Positions 18,849-27,244 of a DNA stretch of 64,000 nt are shown here, in pieces (positions within the stretch are counted from its first letter, which is position 1; each line of letters opens with the position of its first letter). Origin of the DNA: an uncultured Actinomycetes bacterium (GTDB lineage: Bacteria > Actinomycetota > Coriobacteriia > Coriobacteriales > Atopobiaceae). The notes under the pieces are model-generated. The model saw only the letters and a program-made list of their open reading frames with translations, was not told the origin of the DNA and did no database searches. The position numbers and the translations under genes are program-made. The stretch covers positions 1 through 64,000 of the forward strand of contig OMXZ01000007.1 in the NCBI GenBank assembly GCA_900315165.1. The letters are read 5' to 3'.

Positions 18849-18904
18849 CTTGCTAGAGAGGGGCGATGCCGAGGAAAGAGGGGCGGCGAGGACAAAGGAG
18901 AGAC

Positions 18905-18920
18905 GTCCCCTATTGACCCA
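18905..18920. repeat. Half copy of the GACGTCCCC-ATTG repeat
   Basis: GACGTCCCCTATTGAC matches one arm of the inverted repeat found complete at 33489-33535. It lies in the 294-base gap between aguA and aguR, which otherwise holds a terminator and a promoter. Confidence 0.5.
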
Positions 18921-18966
18921 CTGGTGACCCATAGTTACCATCCGATTCCGCTTGTCGCCCTCTGGG

Positions 18967-18994
18967 TTGGTTTCCTCTGAGCCCGTGTGATAAT
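18967..18994 (+). promoter_or_regulatory. Predicted promoter of aguR
   Basis: TTGGTT, a 16-bp spacer, then GATAAT, which is preceded by TG (extended -10). The leader to the TTG start would be about 65 nt. Confidence 0.5.
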
Positions 18995-19065
18995 GCGATT
19001 TGGGTAAATGATGCGGATGTGCCATCTGCCAAATATCAATTGTGCAACTCCGGAGAGGTGAAGTC

Positions 19066-20067
19066 TTGGACGCCGCATGGTTCATGTACTCGGTGATCGT
19101 CCTGCTCGGTGCCATGACCGCGGCCTCGGTGGGCGTCATGCTGTGGACGCTGGTCGGCCAGCGGCGGTGGCTGCTGGCGTCCGTCGGCTTTTGTTGCTAT
19201 GCACTGGAGCAGGCCATTATCTTCTTCGGCGAATATGTGGGCGACAAACCTTATTACATCGAGTATTTCAACCATGGCCTCGCCTGGCCCGCAATCTCCA
19301 TTCCCCTGTGCACGGCGGTGGTCACCATCTTGTGGACCTGGATGGCTATGAGGGTCTATGCACCTGTGCGACGTCGCATCGTTGTGGTCTTTGCCGTGGC
19401 CTTCGGTCTGCTCGAGCTCGTCGTGGCGCCCATCGGCGACCTGTCTAACGTCACGCGCAACATGCTGTACTGGGGTGTGCGCGACCTGGCCTTCATCGGT
19501 GCGAACGTCTTTACATGGTGGTGGGTGCGCAATCGTGCGACGGAGGCGCAGCGGGCCGACCTCGAGCGCGTGCGCGGGGTTTGGCACGCGCTGGTGGCGT
19601 TCAGCCTGTGCATACTTGCGGAGGACATCACCTTCATCGAGTTCCTGCACTTCGACGTGGAGAAGGGCTCGGTCGCCTATTCCTTCTTCTGGCACATCAC
19701 CGAGCGCAACATCTCGGAGAACGTCGCCATGCTCTACTGCGCATGGAACCTGGTGAAAGAAGCCCGCGACGTGATGCGCGTCTTCTCGTTGCACCCGGCG
19801 CCCACGACCAATGAGAAGGGCGACGCGGCGCACGAGGACTCAAGAGCCGACCTCGTGGTGCGACTTGCCCGCTTCTGCGACGAGCTGGGTATGAGCGACC
19901 GTGAAAAGGAGGTGCTGGCCCTCGCGATTGACGGCAAGACCACGCCCCAGATCGCCCAGGAGCTCTACATCTCGCAGGGCACGGTCAAGGCGCACCTGCA
20001 CCGCATCTACACCAAGGCGGGTGTGGCTAGCCGCAAGGACCTGATCACCGCCTTCTGGAAGTTCTAG
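19066..20067 (+). CDS. aguR: LuxR-family regulator with seven-helix membrane sensor (AguR-like)
   Basis: One-component membrane regulator of 333 aa. Residues about 1-235 form seven helices ending in RNISENVAMLYCAW. A linker leads to a C-terminal LuxR HTH (MSDREKEVLALAIDGKTTPQIAQELYISQGTVKAHLHRIYTKAGV). The architecture is that of AguR, the agmatine-sensing regulator known from lactococci, and the gene directly follows aguA. I start at TTG 19066 because GGAGAGGTGAAG stands right before it; GTG 19042 lies upstream without a site, and the first in-frame ATG is inside helix 1. Agmatine or putrescine as ligand is inferred from context. Confidence 0.78.
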   Translation: MDAAWFMYSVIVLLGAMTAASVGVMLWTLVGQRRWLLASVGFCCYALEQAIIFFGEYVGDKPYYIEYFNHGLAWPAISIPLCTAVVTILWTWMAMRVYAPVRRRIVVVFAVAFGLLELVVAPIGDLSNVTRNMLYWGVRDLAFIGANVFTWWWVRNRATEAQRADLERVRGVWHALVAFSLCILAEDITFIEFLHFDVEKGSVAYSFFWHITERNISENVAMLYCAWNLVKEARDVMRVFSLHPAPTTNEKGDAAHEDSRADLVVRLARFCDELGMSDREKEVLALAIDGKTTPQIAQELYISQGTVKAHLHRIYTKAGVASRKDLITAFWKF

Positions 20068-20096
20068 ACCTGTCAGGATAACGGCTGGCACGCCGA

Positions 20097-20206
20097 TACA
20101 TCCTTTACCGCAATCTCTTCGCTGTCGACCCCAAGGAGATCCTCGAAGCCAAGGGGGGGTCCTCACCATGCTGCGCGGCGGCGTCGTCTACGAAGACGCC
20201 GAGTAG
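20097..20206 (+). pseudogene. C-terminal remnant of a YtcJ-like amidohydrolase
   Basis: Translation gives YRNLFAVDPKEILEAK and, after a one-base slip in a run of seven G, VLTMLRGGVVYEDAE followed by TAG. This matches the last residues of the intact amidohydrolase at 23531 (DRNLFDCEPADLLAARSQF, then TMIDGQVVYEK). An in-frame stop lies just upstream and no catalytic part remains. It is on the opposite strand to the intact gene. Confidence 0.6.
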
Positions 20207-20219
20207 GCCCCTGACCTGC

Positions 20220-20256
20220 GTAACCCTTTGTAAACCGCCCAGTTTTGCGGTTAATC
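20220..20256. promoter_or_regulatory. GTAACCC/GTAAACC direct repeat plus TTAATCCC upstream of MATE 1
   Basis: GTAACCCTTTGTAAACC places two half-sites exactly 10 bp apart, and TTAATCCC follows. The same combination, including the 10-bp phasing, occurs at 25245-25285 upstream of the amidohydrolase. It is a candidate regulator site. Confidence 0.4.
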
Positions 20257-20352
20257 CCTTTGTTTTCTTGCGGGGATGGACCCGTGGGAAGAACATCGTT
20301 TTCACGTTAGCAAGAGGGCGACGCCCTTGCGAGTAGAGAGAGGAAGAACGTC

Positions 20353-21747
20353 ATGGCAGAAGAAGAAAAGGCGGTGACGGAGGAGGCCGCAGAGGAGCTC
20401 GAGCTGCTCACGGCCCCTATCGGCAAGACCTTCAACAAATACAGCATCATCACGATGCGCGGCATGATCGCCCAGGCCATCATGGTGGTCATCGAGGGCG
20501 TTATCATGGGCGCCGGACTCGGTGCACACGGCCTTGCATGCGTGGGCATCATCATGTCCGTGGAGTACATCAACCTGGCCTTCGGCAACCTCTACGGCAC
20601 GGGCGTGCCCACGGTGGTCGGCAACTACCTCGGCGCAGGTGACAAGGCAAAGGCCCAGAAGGTCTTCAGCCAGTCCTTCTGGCTGACCCTCTACACCGGC
20701 CTTATCATCACCGTGCTCTTCGAGCTCTTCACCCCGCAGATCTGCACCGCCTTTGGTGCCACCCCCGACATTCTCGCCGACACCGTCGCCGGCGTGCGCA
20801 CCTTCGGCCTGCTGCTGCCGCTCACCATCCTGGGCCAGATGCTGACCGCCGTGCTGCGCGTCGACGAGAAGCCCAACGAGGCCGCCAACCTCATGACCGC
20901 CTCTGCCGTCATCGCCGCCGCCTGGCTGGCCCTCTCCACCTTCGTCTTCCACTTCGGCGTCGCCGGCGCCGGCGTCTATTACGGCCTGTCGATTGGCATC
21001 TGGGCCGTCGCCATCCGTTACTTCGTGGGCGACAAGGCCAACCTCAAGATCGACAAGGCCGACATGAAGCTCGACTGGTCGGTCTGCGGCGAGATCGTCA
21101 AGGTCGGTCTGCCTTTCTTCCTCGTCCAGTGCGGCACCTTCGTCTACAACACCGTGGCCAACAACCTGCTGGGCCTCTTCGGTGGCGAGATGGCCTCCCT
21201 TTACATCGCGGCCTTCGCCGTCATCTCCGGCTACGTCATCTACATCATCATGATGGTCGCCAACGCCTTTGCCTACGGCCTGCAGCCCATCGCCGCGGTC
21301 AACGCCGGCGCCAAAGCCTGGAAGCGCCTGAAGGAGCTCGTCCGCACCTCCCTGCTCACCGAGATCGTCGTCATCGCCGTCCTCACCGTGGTCATGTGGC
21401 TCGCGGCCTACCCCGTGTGCGGCTTCTTCGCCGCCGGCGACCCCGACCTGACCCCGATTGCGGCCGACGCCACCCGCATCTGCATCCTGGCCTGCTGCCT
21501 GGGCTACACCTCGTCGATGATGAGCACCTACTTCCAGACGGTCGACAAGATCGTGCTCGCCACCATCCTGGGCATCTCCCGCTACGTCATCTTCTCCGCG
21601 CCCCTGATGTACCTCATGGGCTCCGCCATGGGCATCAACGGCATGTGGTGGGCTCTCGTCGTGGCCGACATCCTCACCGGTGTCCTCAACGTCGGCTGCG
21701 CCGTCCGCGAGCAGTCCCGCCTCTCCAAGCTGGAGGCCGGCGAGTAG
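20353..21747 (+). CDS. MATE-family efflux transporter (copy 1)
   Basis: A 464-aa inner-membrane multidrug/toxic-compound extrusion protein with 12 predicted helices in two repeats. The N-terminal tail is acidic (MAEEEKAVTEEAAEELELL). Typical features are NLAFGNLYGTGVPTVVGNYLGAGDKAKA in helix 2 and its loop, and GLQPIAAVNAGAKAWKR in the second half. It is closely similar along its length to copy 2 (21999). AGGAAG precedes the ATG. A small hairpin (GCAAGAGGGCG/CGCCCTTGC) lies in the leader at about 20310-20331. The substrate is unknown; the agmatine context makes a polyamine or related amine possible, but this is speculative. Confidence 0.88.
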   Translation: MAEEEKAVTEEAAEELELLTAPIGKTFNKYSIITMRGMIAQAIMVVIEGVIMGAGLGAHGLACVGIIMSVEYINLAFGNLYGTGVPTVVGNYLGAGDKAKAQKVFSQSFWLTLYTGLIITVLFELFTPQICTAFGATPDILADTVAGVRTFGLLLPLTILGQMLTAVLRVDEKPNEAANLMTASAVIAAAWLALSTFVFHFGVAGAGVYYGLSIGIWAVAIRYFVGDKANLKIDKADMKLDWSVCGEIVKVGLPFFLVQCGTFVYNTVANNLLGLFGGEMASLYIAAFAVISGYVIYIIMMVANAFAYGLQPIAAVNAGAKAWKRLKELVRTSLLTEIVVIAVLTVVMWLAAYPVCGFFAAGDPDLTPIAADATRICILACCLGYTSSMMSTYFQTVDKIVLATILGISRYVIFSAPLMYLMGSAMGINGMWWALVVADILTGVLNVGCAVREQSRLSKLEAGE

Positions 21748-21779
21748 GGCTGCGTCAGACAAGCAAAGCATGCACCCAG

Positions 21780-21818
21780 CGAGGGGTCTGCGCCGCCGGG
21801 CGTGGGCCCCTCGTTTTT
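21780..21818 (+). terminator. Terminator after MATE copy 1
   Basis: CGAGGGG (21780-21786) pairs with CCCCTCG (21807-21813), with a GC-rich internal loop, followed by TTTTT. Confidence 0.85.
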
Positions 21819-21998
21819 ATGCGGCGTGCTCGTCGAGCGCGAGAGCTTCTTGGCCTGTAAACATTTCGATACGGGCATACCGCGGTAACAAGTACGACCT
21901 GGCAGCACGGCACAATGGCGCCATCCGGCAGCGGGCGGTAAGCGATTGTAGACAGCATCCGATCGCAGGCGGGTAGGTGCCCGAGAGAGGGGGACCTC

Positions 21999-23396
21999 AT
22001 GGCAGAGGACAAGGTCGACGCCCAGACCGAGGAGGCCGCAGAGGAGCGGGAGCTGCTTTCCGCGCCTATCCGCCAGACCTTCAACAAGTACAGTCTCATC
22101 ACGCTCAAGGGCATGGTCGCCCAGATACTGATGGTGGTGGTCGAGGGCGTGATTATCGGCACGGGCCTGGGCTCGCACGGCCTGGCCTGCACGGGCATCA
22201 TCATGTCGGTACAGTACATCAACCTGGCATTTGGCAACCTCTTTGGCATGGGCGCCCCCACGGTGGTGGGCAATTACCTGGGCGCCGGCGATACCGAGCG
22301 CGCGCAAAAGGCCTTCAGCCAGTCCTTCTGGTTCGCGCTCTACGTCGGTCTTGCCATCCTGGCTGTCTTCGAGCTCTTCACGCCCCAGCTGGCCGTGGCC
22401 TTCGGCGCCACGCCCGACATCCTGGATGACACCGTGGCCGGCATCCGCATGTTCGGCCTGCTGCTGCCCTGCGCTATCCTGGGTCAGATGCTCACGGCGG
22501 TCCTCCGCGTGGTGGAAAAGCCCGACGAGGCCGCCAACATCATGATGGTCTCCTCCATCATCTCGGCCGCCTTCCTGGCGTCATCGACCTTCCTTTTCCA
22601 CTTCGGCGTGGCGGGCGCCGGCCTCTACTACGGCATGGCTCTGGGCATTTGGGCTGTAGCTGTCAGCTCCTTTGTGGGCAAGGATGCCGCCCTGCAGATT
22701 CGCCGCGAGGACATGCGGTTGGACTGGAAGGTCTGCGGCGAGATAGTCAAGATCGGTACGCCCTTCTTCCTCGTGCAGTGCGGCACCTTCGTCTACACCA
22801 TCGTGGCCAACGTCCTGCTGGGCACCTACGGCGACCAAGACGCCTCGCTCTACATAGCGGCCTTCTCGATTATCTCGGGCTACGTGCTCTACATCGTCTC
22901 GATGGTGGCCGAGTCGTTTGTCTTTGGCATGCAGCCCATCGCCGCGGTCAACGCCGGCGCCAAAGCCTACGAGCGCATCAAGGAGCTCCTGCGCACCTCG
23001 ATGGTCACGATGGTGGGCGTGCTGGCGGTCCTCACCGTGGTCCTCTGGGTCGCCGCCTACCCCGTGTGCGGCTTCTTCGCCGCCGGCGACCCCGTCCTCA
23101 CGCCCATCGCGGCCGACGCCACCCGCGTTTGCATCCTGGCCTGCTGCCTGGGCCTCACCTCGATGATGATGAGCACCTACTTCCAGACGGTGGAAAAGGT
23201 TGCCCTGGCGACCGTGCTGGGTCTCTCGCGCTACGTGGTCTTTTCCGTGCCCCTGATGGCCCTCATGGGCAACGTGATGGGCATCGACGGCATCTGGTGG
23301 GCCCTGGTGCTGGCCGATATCTGCACCGGCTCCCTTAACGTGTGGTGCGCCAAGCGCGAGGAGCGCCGCCTGTCCAAGCTCTCGCAGGAGGCGTGA
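21999..23396 (+). CDS. MATE-family efflux transporter (copy 2)
   Basis: A 465-aa paralogue of the preceding gene, sharing GKTFNKY/RQTFNKYS, GLACxGIIMS, the NLAFGNL...VVGNYLGAGD loop, and AAYPVCGFFAAGDP. The divergence is spread over the whole length, so the duplication is not recent. AGAGAGGGGGACCTC precedes the ATG. The upstream 185 bases contain the 10-bp palindrome TACCGCGGTA and a GTAAAC element. The gene converges on the amidohydrolase. Confidence 0.88.
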   Translation: MAEDKVDAQTEEAAEERELLSAPIRQTFNKYSLITLKGMVAQILMVVVEGVIIGTGLGSHGLACTGIIMSVQYINLAFGNLFGMGAPTVVGNYLGAGDTERAQKAFSQSFWFALYVGLAILAVFELFTPQLAVAFGATPDILDDTVAGIRMFGLLLPCAILGQMLTAVLRVVEKPDEAANIMMVSSIISAAFLASSTFLFHFGVAGAGLYYGMALGIWAVAVSSFVGKDAALQIRREDMRLDWKVCGEIVKIGTPFFLVQCGTFVYTIVANVLLGTYGDQDASLYIAAFSIISGYVLYIVSMVAESFVFGMQPIAAVNAGAKAYERIKELLRTSMVTMVGVLAVLTVVLWVAAYPVCGFFAAGDPVLTPIAADATRVCILACCLGLTSMMMSTYFQTVEKVALATVLGLSRYVVFSVPLMALMGNVMGIDGIWWALVLADICTGSLNVWCAKREERRLSKLSQEA

Positions 23397-23404
23397 GGGA
23401 AAAA

Positions 23405-23494
23405 GGCTCTTTGCGTGAATTCCTCAAGAGCCGAAAACTGGCAGCAAACAAAAACACCCCGACAGCTCAGCTGGGCGTAACCGGGCTGTCGGGG
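23405..23494 (-). terminator. Two tandem terminators after the amidohydrolase
   Basis: On the minus strand CCCCGACAGC/GCTGTCGGGG (23457-23466 with 23485-23494) is followed by GTGTTTTTGTTT. Further on, GGCTCTT/AAGAGCC (23405-23432) is followed by TTTTT. Confidence 0.85.
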
Positions 23495-23530
23495 CTAATG
23501 CCGGCGTGATCGCCGGATTGTTGGGAAGGT

Positions 23531-25162
23531 TTACTTCTCGTAGACCACCTGGCCGTCGATCATCGTGAACTGGGAACGAGCCGCGAGGAGGTCGGCGGGC
23601 TCGCAGTCGAAGAGGTTGCGGTCAAAGGCCACGATGTCGGCCTTCTTGCCGGGGGTCAGCGTGCCGAAGCGGTCCTCGACGCCCATGGCGTAGGCGGAGC
23701 CGTAGGTGTAGGCGCGCAGGGCCTCGGCCAGGGTGATGCGCTCCTCGGGGAACCAACCCTCGGGGTTGGAGCCGTCGAGCAGCATGCGGTAGACGGCGCC
23801 GTAGACCTCGTCCATGGGCTCGATGCCCACGACGGGGAAGTCGGTGCCCAGATGCACGCAGGCGCCGGACTCGATCAGCGAGCGGATGGGCCAGGAGAGG
23901 GCGGCGCGCTCGGGGCCGACAGCTGCGTCCTTGGCCAGGTCGGCCATGTCGAGCACCATGTGCATGGGTTGGATCGAGGGGGCCACGCCCAGCTCGGCGT
24001 AGCGCGGCAGGTCCTCGGGCTCCACGGTCTCGTTGTGCTCGATGCAGTGGCGCAGGTCCTGCTTGCCGTACTTCTTCTCCGCGTCCTCGAAGGAGTCCAA
24101 CACGAAGTGGATGGCCTGGTCGCCGATGGCGTGGATGCGCACGGCCTCGCCGGCCTTGGCGGCGCGCAGGATGCCGTCGTGCACGCGCTGCGGGTCCTCG
24201 GCGGGCTCGCCGGCGTAGCCGTCCTCGCGGTTGGCGTAGGGCTCCTGCATCCAGGCGGTGTGGTCGGAGCACACACCGTCGATGAACTCCTTGTAGCCGC
24301 GCCACTCGATCTTGGAGCCGGGGTAGTCGTACTTGGCCTTGACCTCATCATTTGTCATGGTCTCGAGGTCGAAGAGGTCGGTGTAGAGGAAGGCGCGGAT
24401 GGGGAAGGAGCCGTCGCGCGAGAGGTCTGCAAAGACGTCGTAGGGGTTCTCGAAGCTCACGAAGGTGGGGTGCACGACGCCCACGGAGGTGATGCCCAGC
24501 TCGGTGGCGTAGTGCGAGACATTGGTGAAGAGCTCGCGGGCCTTGTCCATCGGGGGGTTGTAGACGGCCTGGGTAAAGCCGACGGCGGCGTTGTTGGACA
24601 GGACGCCGGTGAGGTGGCCGTCGGCGTCGCGCAGGAACTTGCCGCCCTGCGGGTCCTCGACCTCGTCGGTGATGCCTAGCTTCTCCAGCGCGCAGGTGTT
24701 GACGGAGTAGGTGTGGAGGTCCACCTGCTGCAGGAAGACGGGACGGTCGGAGATGTACTCGTCGATCATCTTGGCCGTGGGCATCTCGGGGACTGCCCAC
24801 TGGAACTGGATGATCTGGATGCCCAGGATCCACTCGTTGTCGGGGTGGGCGTCGGCGAAGGTCACCACGCGCTCCATGCACTGCTCAAAGCTGGTGCAGT
24901 CGATCAGGTTGACGCAGAAGTCGGGGTTGGTGGTCATGGCACCCTGGGCGAAATGGGTGTGCGAGTCGATGAGGCCGGGCATCACGAGGGAGTCGCCGAA
25001 GTCGCGGACCTCGGTGTGCTCGCCGATGTAGGGCGCGAGATACTTGTCGGGACCGACGGCGACGATGGTGTCACCGCTGACGGCGACGCCGCCGGCAAAG
25101 GGGCGGTCGGCGTTGCCGGTGAACACGTTCTTGCTCTTGATGACGTACGTGGCTTCCTGCAT
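23531..25162 (-). CDS. YtcJ-like metal-dependent amidohydrolase
   Basis: A 543-aa member of the amidohydrolase_3/YtcJ group, cytoplasmic. Metal-site motifs are visible: DSHTHF (HxH), the His of RIHAIGDQAIHFV, the His of HCIEHNE, and the terminal Asp in HLGTDFPV. Relatives include N-substituted formamide deformylases, but substrates of this group are diverse and none can be assigned. The gene lies between MATE 2 (convergent) and a broken acetyltransferase. Upstream, at 25245-25285, are the palindrome GGGATTAATCCC and a phased direct repeat. The start at 25162 follows AAGGAGACCAGC. Confidence 0.88.
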   Translation of the reverse strand: MQEATYVIKSKNVFTGNADRPFAGGVAVSGDTIVAVGPDKYLAPYIGEHTEVRDFGDSLVMPGLIDSHTHFAQGAMTTNPDFCVNLIDCTSFEQCMERVVTFADAHPDNEWILGIQIIQFQWAVPEMPTAKMIDEYISDRPVFLQQVDLHTYSVNTCALEKLGITDEVEDPQGGKFLRDADGHLTGVLSNNAAVGFTQAVYNPPMDKARELFTNVSHYATELGITSVGVVHPTFVSFENPYDVFADLSRDGSFPIRAFLYTDLFDLETMTNDEVKAKYDYPGSKIEWRGYKEFIDGVCSDHTAWMQEPYANREDGYAGEPAEDPQRVHDGILRAAKAGEAVRIHAIGDQAIHFVLDSFEDAEKKYGKQDLRHCIEHNETVEPEDLPRYAELGVAPSIQPMHMVLDMADLAKDAAVGPERAALSWPIRSLIESGACVHLGTDFPVVGIEPMDEVYGAVYRMLLDGSNPEGWFPEERITLAEALRAYTYGSAYAMGVEDRFGTLTPGKKADIVAFDRNLFDCEPADLLAARSQFTMIDGQVVYEK

Positions 25163-25172
25163 GCTGGTCTCC

Positions 25173-25775
25173 TTAGGTGGACAACAACTGCTTTACCTGC
25201 GAGTACCAGTGTGACGCGCCGCAAGGGGAGGGGTGCGATACATTGGGATTAATCCCACCGACGGCGCTGTAACCCGTTGTAACCCTCGCCCGTGCGAGCG
25301 ACTTGCGGCCCTCATCCATGAGGAGGCGCCCGATGCCTCGGCCCTGCCAGTCGGGGTAGAGCATGATCAGGTTGACCTGCGAGGCGCCCTAGGCGTTGCC
25401 GCTCGCGATGAAGGCGTCCGCCGTCGCCAGCTCGCGGATGTCGCCGAAAAGCGAGCCCTCCAGGTTCTCGTCGGCCGTCTTGGCGCGTTCGGTCGCCTCG
25501 GCTAGCAGGCGCTCGTAATCCGCCCTCCAGGCCTCGTTGGTCTGACCGGCCACGCCCGCGAGGCAGGTGCCCACGACGAGGCCCCCGTCGTTCACGGCCA
25601 CCATGGCCTGCGGCGAGCGCAGCGCCAGCGCCGAGCTGATGAAGCGCGAGCAGAGACGGGCCTCTGCCTCCATGCCACTTCTCATCATGCGTGTGCACCA
25701 GAGCGACGCGTAGATGGACGCGATTGCGTCGAGGTCTGCAGGCGTCGCTGGCCTGAGGGTGATGTTTGTCTTCAC
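25173..25775 (-). pseudogene. GNAT acetyltransferase interrupted by an in-frame TAG
   Basis: The first 128 codons read as an N-acetyltransferase start (ITLRPATPADLDAIASIYASLW, then VVGTCLAG). A TAG at 25389-25391 then interrupts. The same frame continues with GASQVNLIMLYPDWQGRGIGRLLMDEG, which holds the acetyl-CoA-binding Q-G-R-G-I-G loop. After that the sequence departs from the family with no final beta-alpha segment, so the 3' end is also lost. Without the acetyl-CoA loop the upstream product cannot be active. Confidence 0.72.
25245..25285. promoter_or_regulatory. GGGATTAATCCC palindrome and phased TGTAACCC direct repeat
   Basis: A perfect 12-bp palindrome (25245-25256) is followed, 11 bases on, by TGTAACCCGTTGTAACCC, in which the GTAACCC units are 10 bp apart. 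It is upstream of the minus-strand amidohydrolase and resembles the site before MATE 1. Confidence 0.45.
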
Positions 25776-25875
25776 AATGCCTCCCGACTCGAAAAACCAG
25801 CCTTGTCAGCGGTCGCGCTTGGCCTAAGGCTGGTTCGGCAAAGACCGGCTTGGCGGCAGCCTGCTCCGTCCAATG

Positions 25876-26862
25876 TCAGCTCGCCCAGAAATCGCGCTTG
25901 AGCTCATCGCGGTTCGCCGCCCCGCACTTCTTCATGATGTTGTGCAGGTGTGTCTTGATGGTGCCCTCGGCAAGTATCAGCTCGTTGGCGATCTCGCGGT
26001 TGGTCTTGCCTACCATGGCGAGGCCTAGGATCTCGCTCTCGCGTTTGGAGAGGCCGTGAGCCTGCGCGTAGGCAGGCAGGCGGTCCTCGATGTGGCCCTG
26101 CAGGTTTTTGCTGCGCTCGGATCCCTGGGTCTGGGATTCGGGCGGCTCGTTGTAGCGCAGGCTCAGCGTCTCGATGTTGCGTTTGGTGACGACGTAGGCC
26201 ACCACGAGCATCATCACGTTCTCGGAGAAGCTGCGCGTGGAGAGGAAGAGGCCCACAAAGGGGCTGTCGGGCCCCGGGATCGGCGCGAGGAGGATGACGT
26301 AGGTGTCTTCGAGAAAGATGCAGACGACCAGCACGCACACCGCCGCAAAGATCGACGCGTGGCGATGCATGCGTTGACGGTACAGCTCGTCGGGGGAGCG
26401 GCGGTAGCGAACGTAGGCGAGAATCAGGCACGCGGCGAGCGACACCTGGCGGGCCGTGTAAAAGCACCATTGGCGCAGGGGGCCGTAGGGCAGGGCCACC
26501 AGGGGTATGGCGGAGAGCACGACAAAGGCAGCCGTGGAGATGGCGATGGTACGGCCCTCGCGCATGTCCATGATGTCGAGCACCACGAACCAGAAGCACG
26601 CGAGGATGGCCGCTCCCTCGGCGATGCGCAGGACGGGTAGGCTCACGGCGTAGTAGTTGTCGGTCGTGACGACGCTGACGTTGAGCCCCGCCCACTCCTC
26701 GGCGAAGATGCTCGACAGCTCCAGGAAGTAGGCGGCGAAGAAGCCCACCTGCGGCAGGTGACGCTTGCGGTGCGTGACGGCATAGGTCGCCACGCAGATG
26801 GAGGCGGCCACCACGCACACAAAGAGCATGGCCAGGGTGTAGCAAAAGAAGAATGTGCCCAT
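25876..26862 (-). CDS. LuxR-family regulator with seven-helix membrane sensor (second copy)
   Basis: A 328-aa one-component regulator with the same plan as aguR. Seven helices end with RSFSENVMMLVVAY; a linker of about 35 residues is followed by a LuxR HTH (LSKRESEILGLAMVGKTNREIANELILAEGTIKTHLHNIMKKCGA). Helix 5 is preceded by RQWCFYTARQV and helix 6 carries the conserved ED pair. A GGAAG site precedes the ATG. It is divergent from the second antiporter gene at 27245, which it probably controls. The ligand is unknown; agmatine, putrescine or another amine is inferred. Confidence 0.85.
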   Translation of the reverse strand: MGTFFFCYTLAMLFVCVVAASICVATYAVTHRKRHLPQVGFFAAYFLELSSIFAEEWAGLNVSVVTTDNYYAVSLPVLRIAEGAAILACFWFVVLDIMDMREGRTIAISTAAFVVLSAIPLVALPYGPLRQWCFYTARQVSLAACLILAYVRYRRSPDELYRQRMHRHASIFAAVCVLVVCIFLEDTYVILLAPIPGPDSPFVGLFLSTRSFSENVMMLVVAYVVTKRNIETLSLRYNEPPESQTQGSERSKNLQGHIEDRLPAYAQAHGLSKRESEILGLAMVGKTNREIANELILAEGTIKTHLHNIMKKCGAANRDELKRDFWAS

Positions 26863-27244
26863 GTGCTTCCGTCCCCTTGATTTGCCGAAGGAAAAGACGC
26901 GCGAGACGTGCGCGCGGGGTGTTCGAGCGAAATATCGCCAGGAACCTAGGCCTGCTGTCGGACGTTCGAACTGCCATAGATTTTACCAGCACGGTCCTTA
27001 TTACTTAAATGCGCACAGGGTTGGCATGAAGCGGACGGTAGGCAATCTACCTGCGTAAACGTGGGGTTTAGTGCGGTTGATATCTCGGTTTAAAAAGAAA
27101 ACCCCGTATAAACTAGCCAACTGCGCAGGTGCACCCCATCATGGGAACAGACGAGACCGCGAAACCGACGCCGGCCTCGGTGCCTCCCGGACGTGACGCC
27201 AACCGTGAGGTACAAGAACGGAGCATAGAGAGAAAGGGGCGAGC
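26863..27244. promoter_or_regulatory. Divergent control region, LuxR-type gene / antiporter 2
   Basis: This 382-base gap has no gene. It contains GGTAG-N5-CTACC (27037-27051), GTAAACGTGGGGTTTAG (27055-27071), a GGGGTTT/AAACCCC pair about 30 bases apart, and a possible -10 TATAAA (about 27110). The dense symmetry between a regulator and a transporter is what an operator region would show; the sites are inferred. Confidence 0.5.

Noticed and set aside
25389-25391. TAG read as pyrrolysine in the acetyltransferase
   Set aside because: The codon falls at no special position of the fold, the 3' part is also truncated, and no pyl genes are seen; a plain nonsense mutation is simpler.
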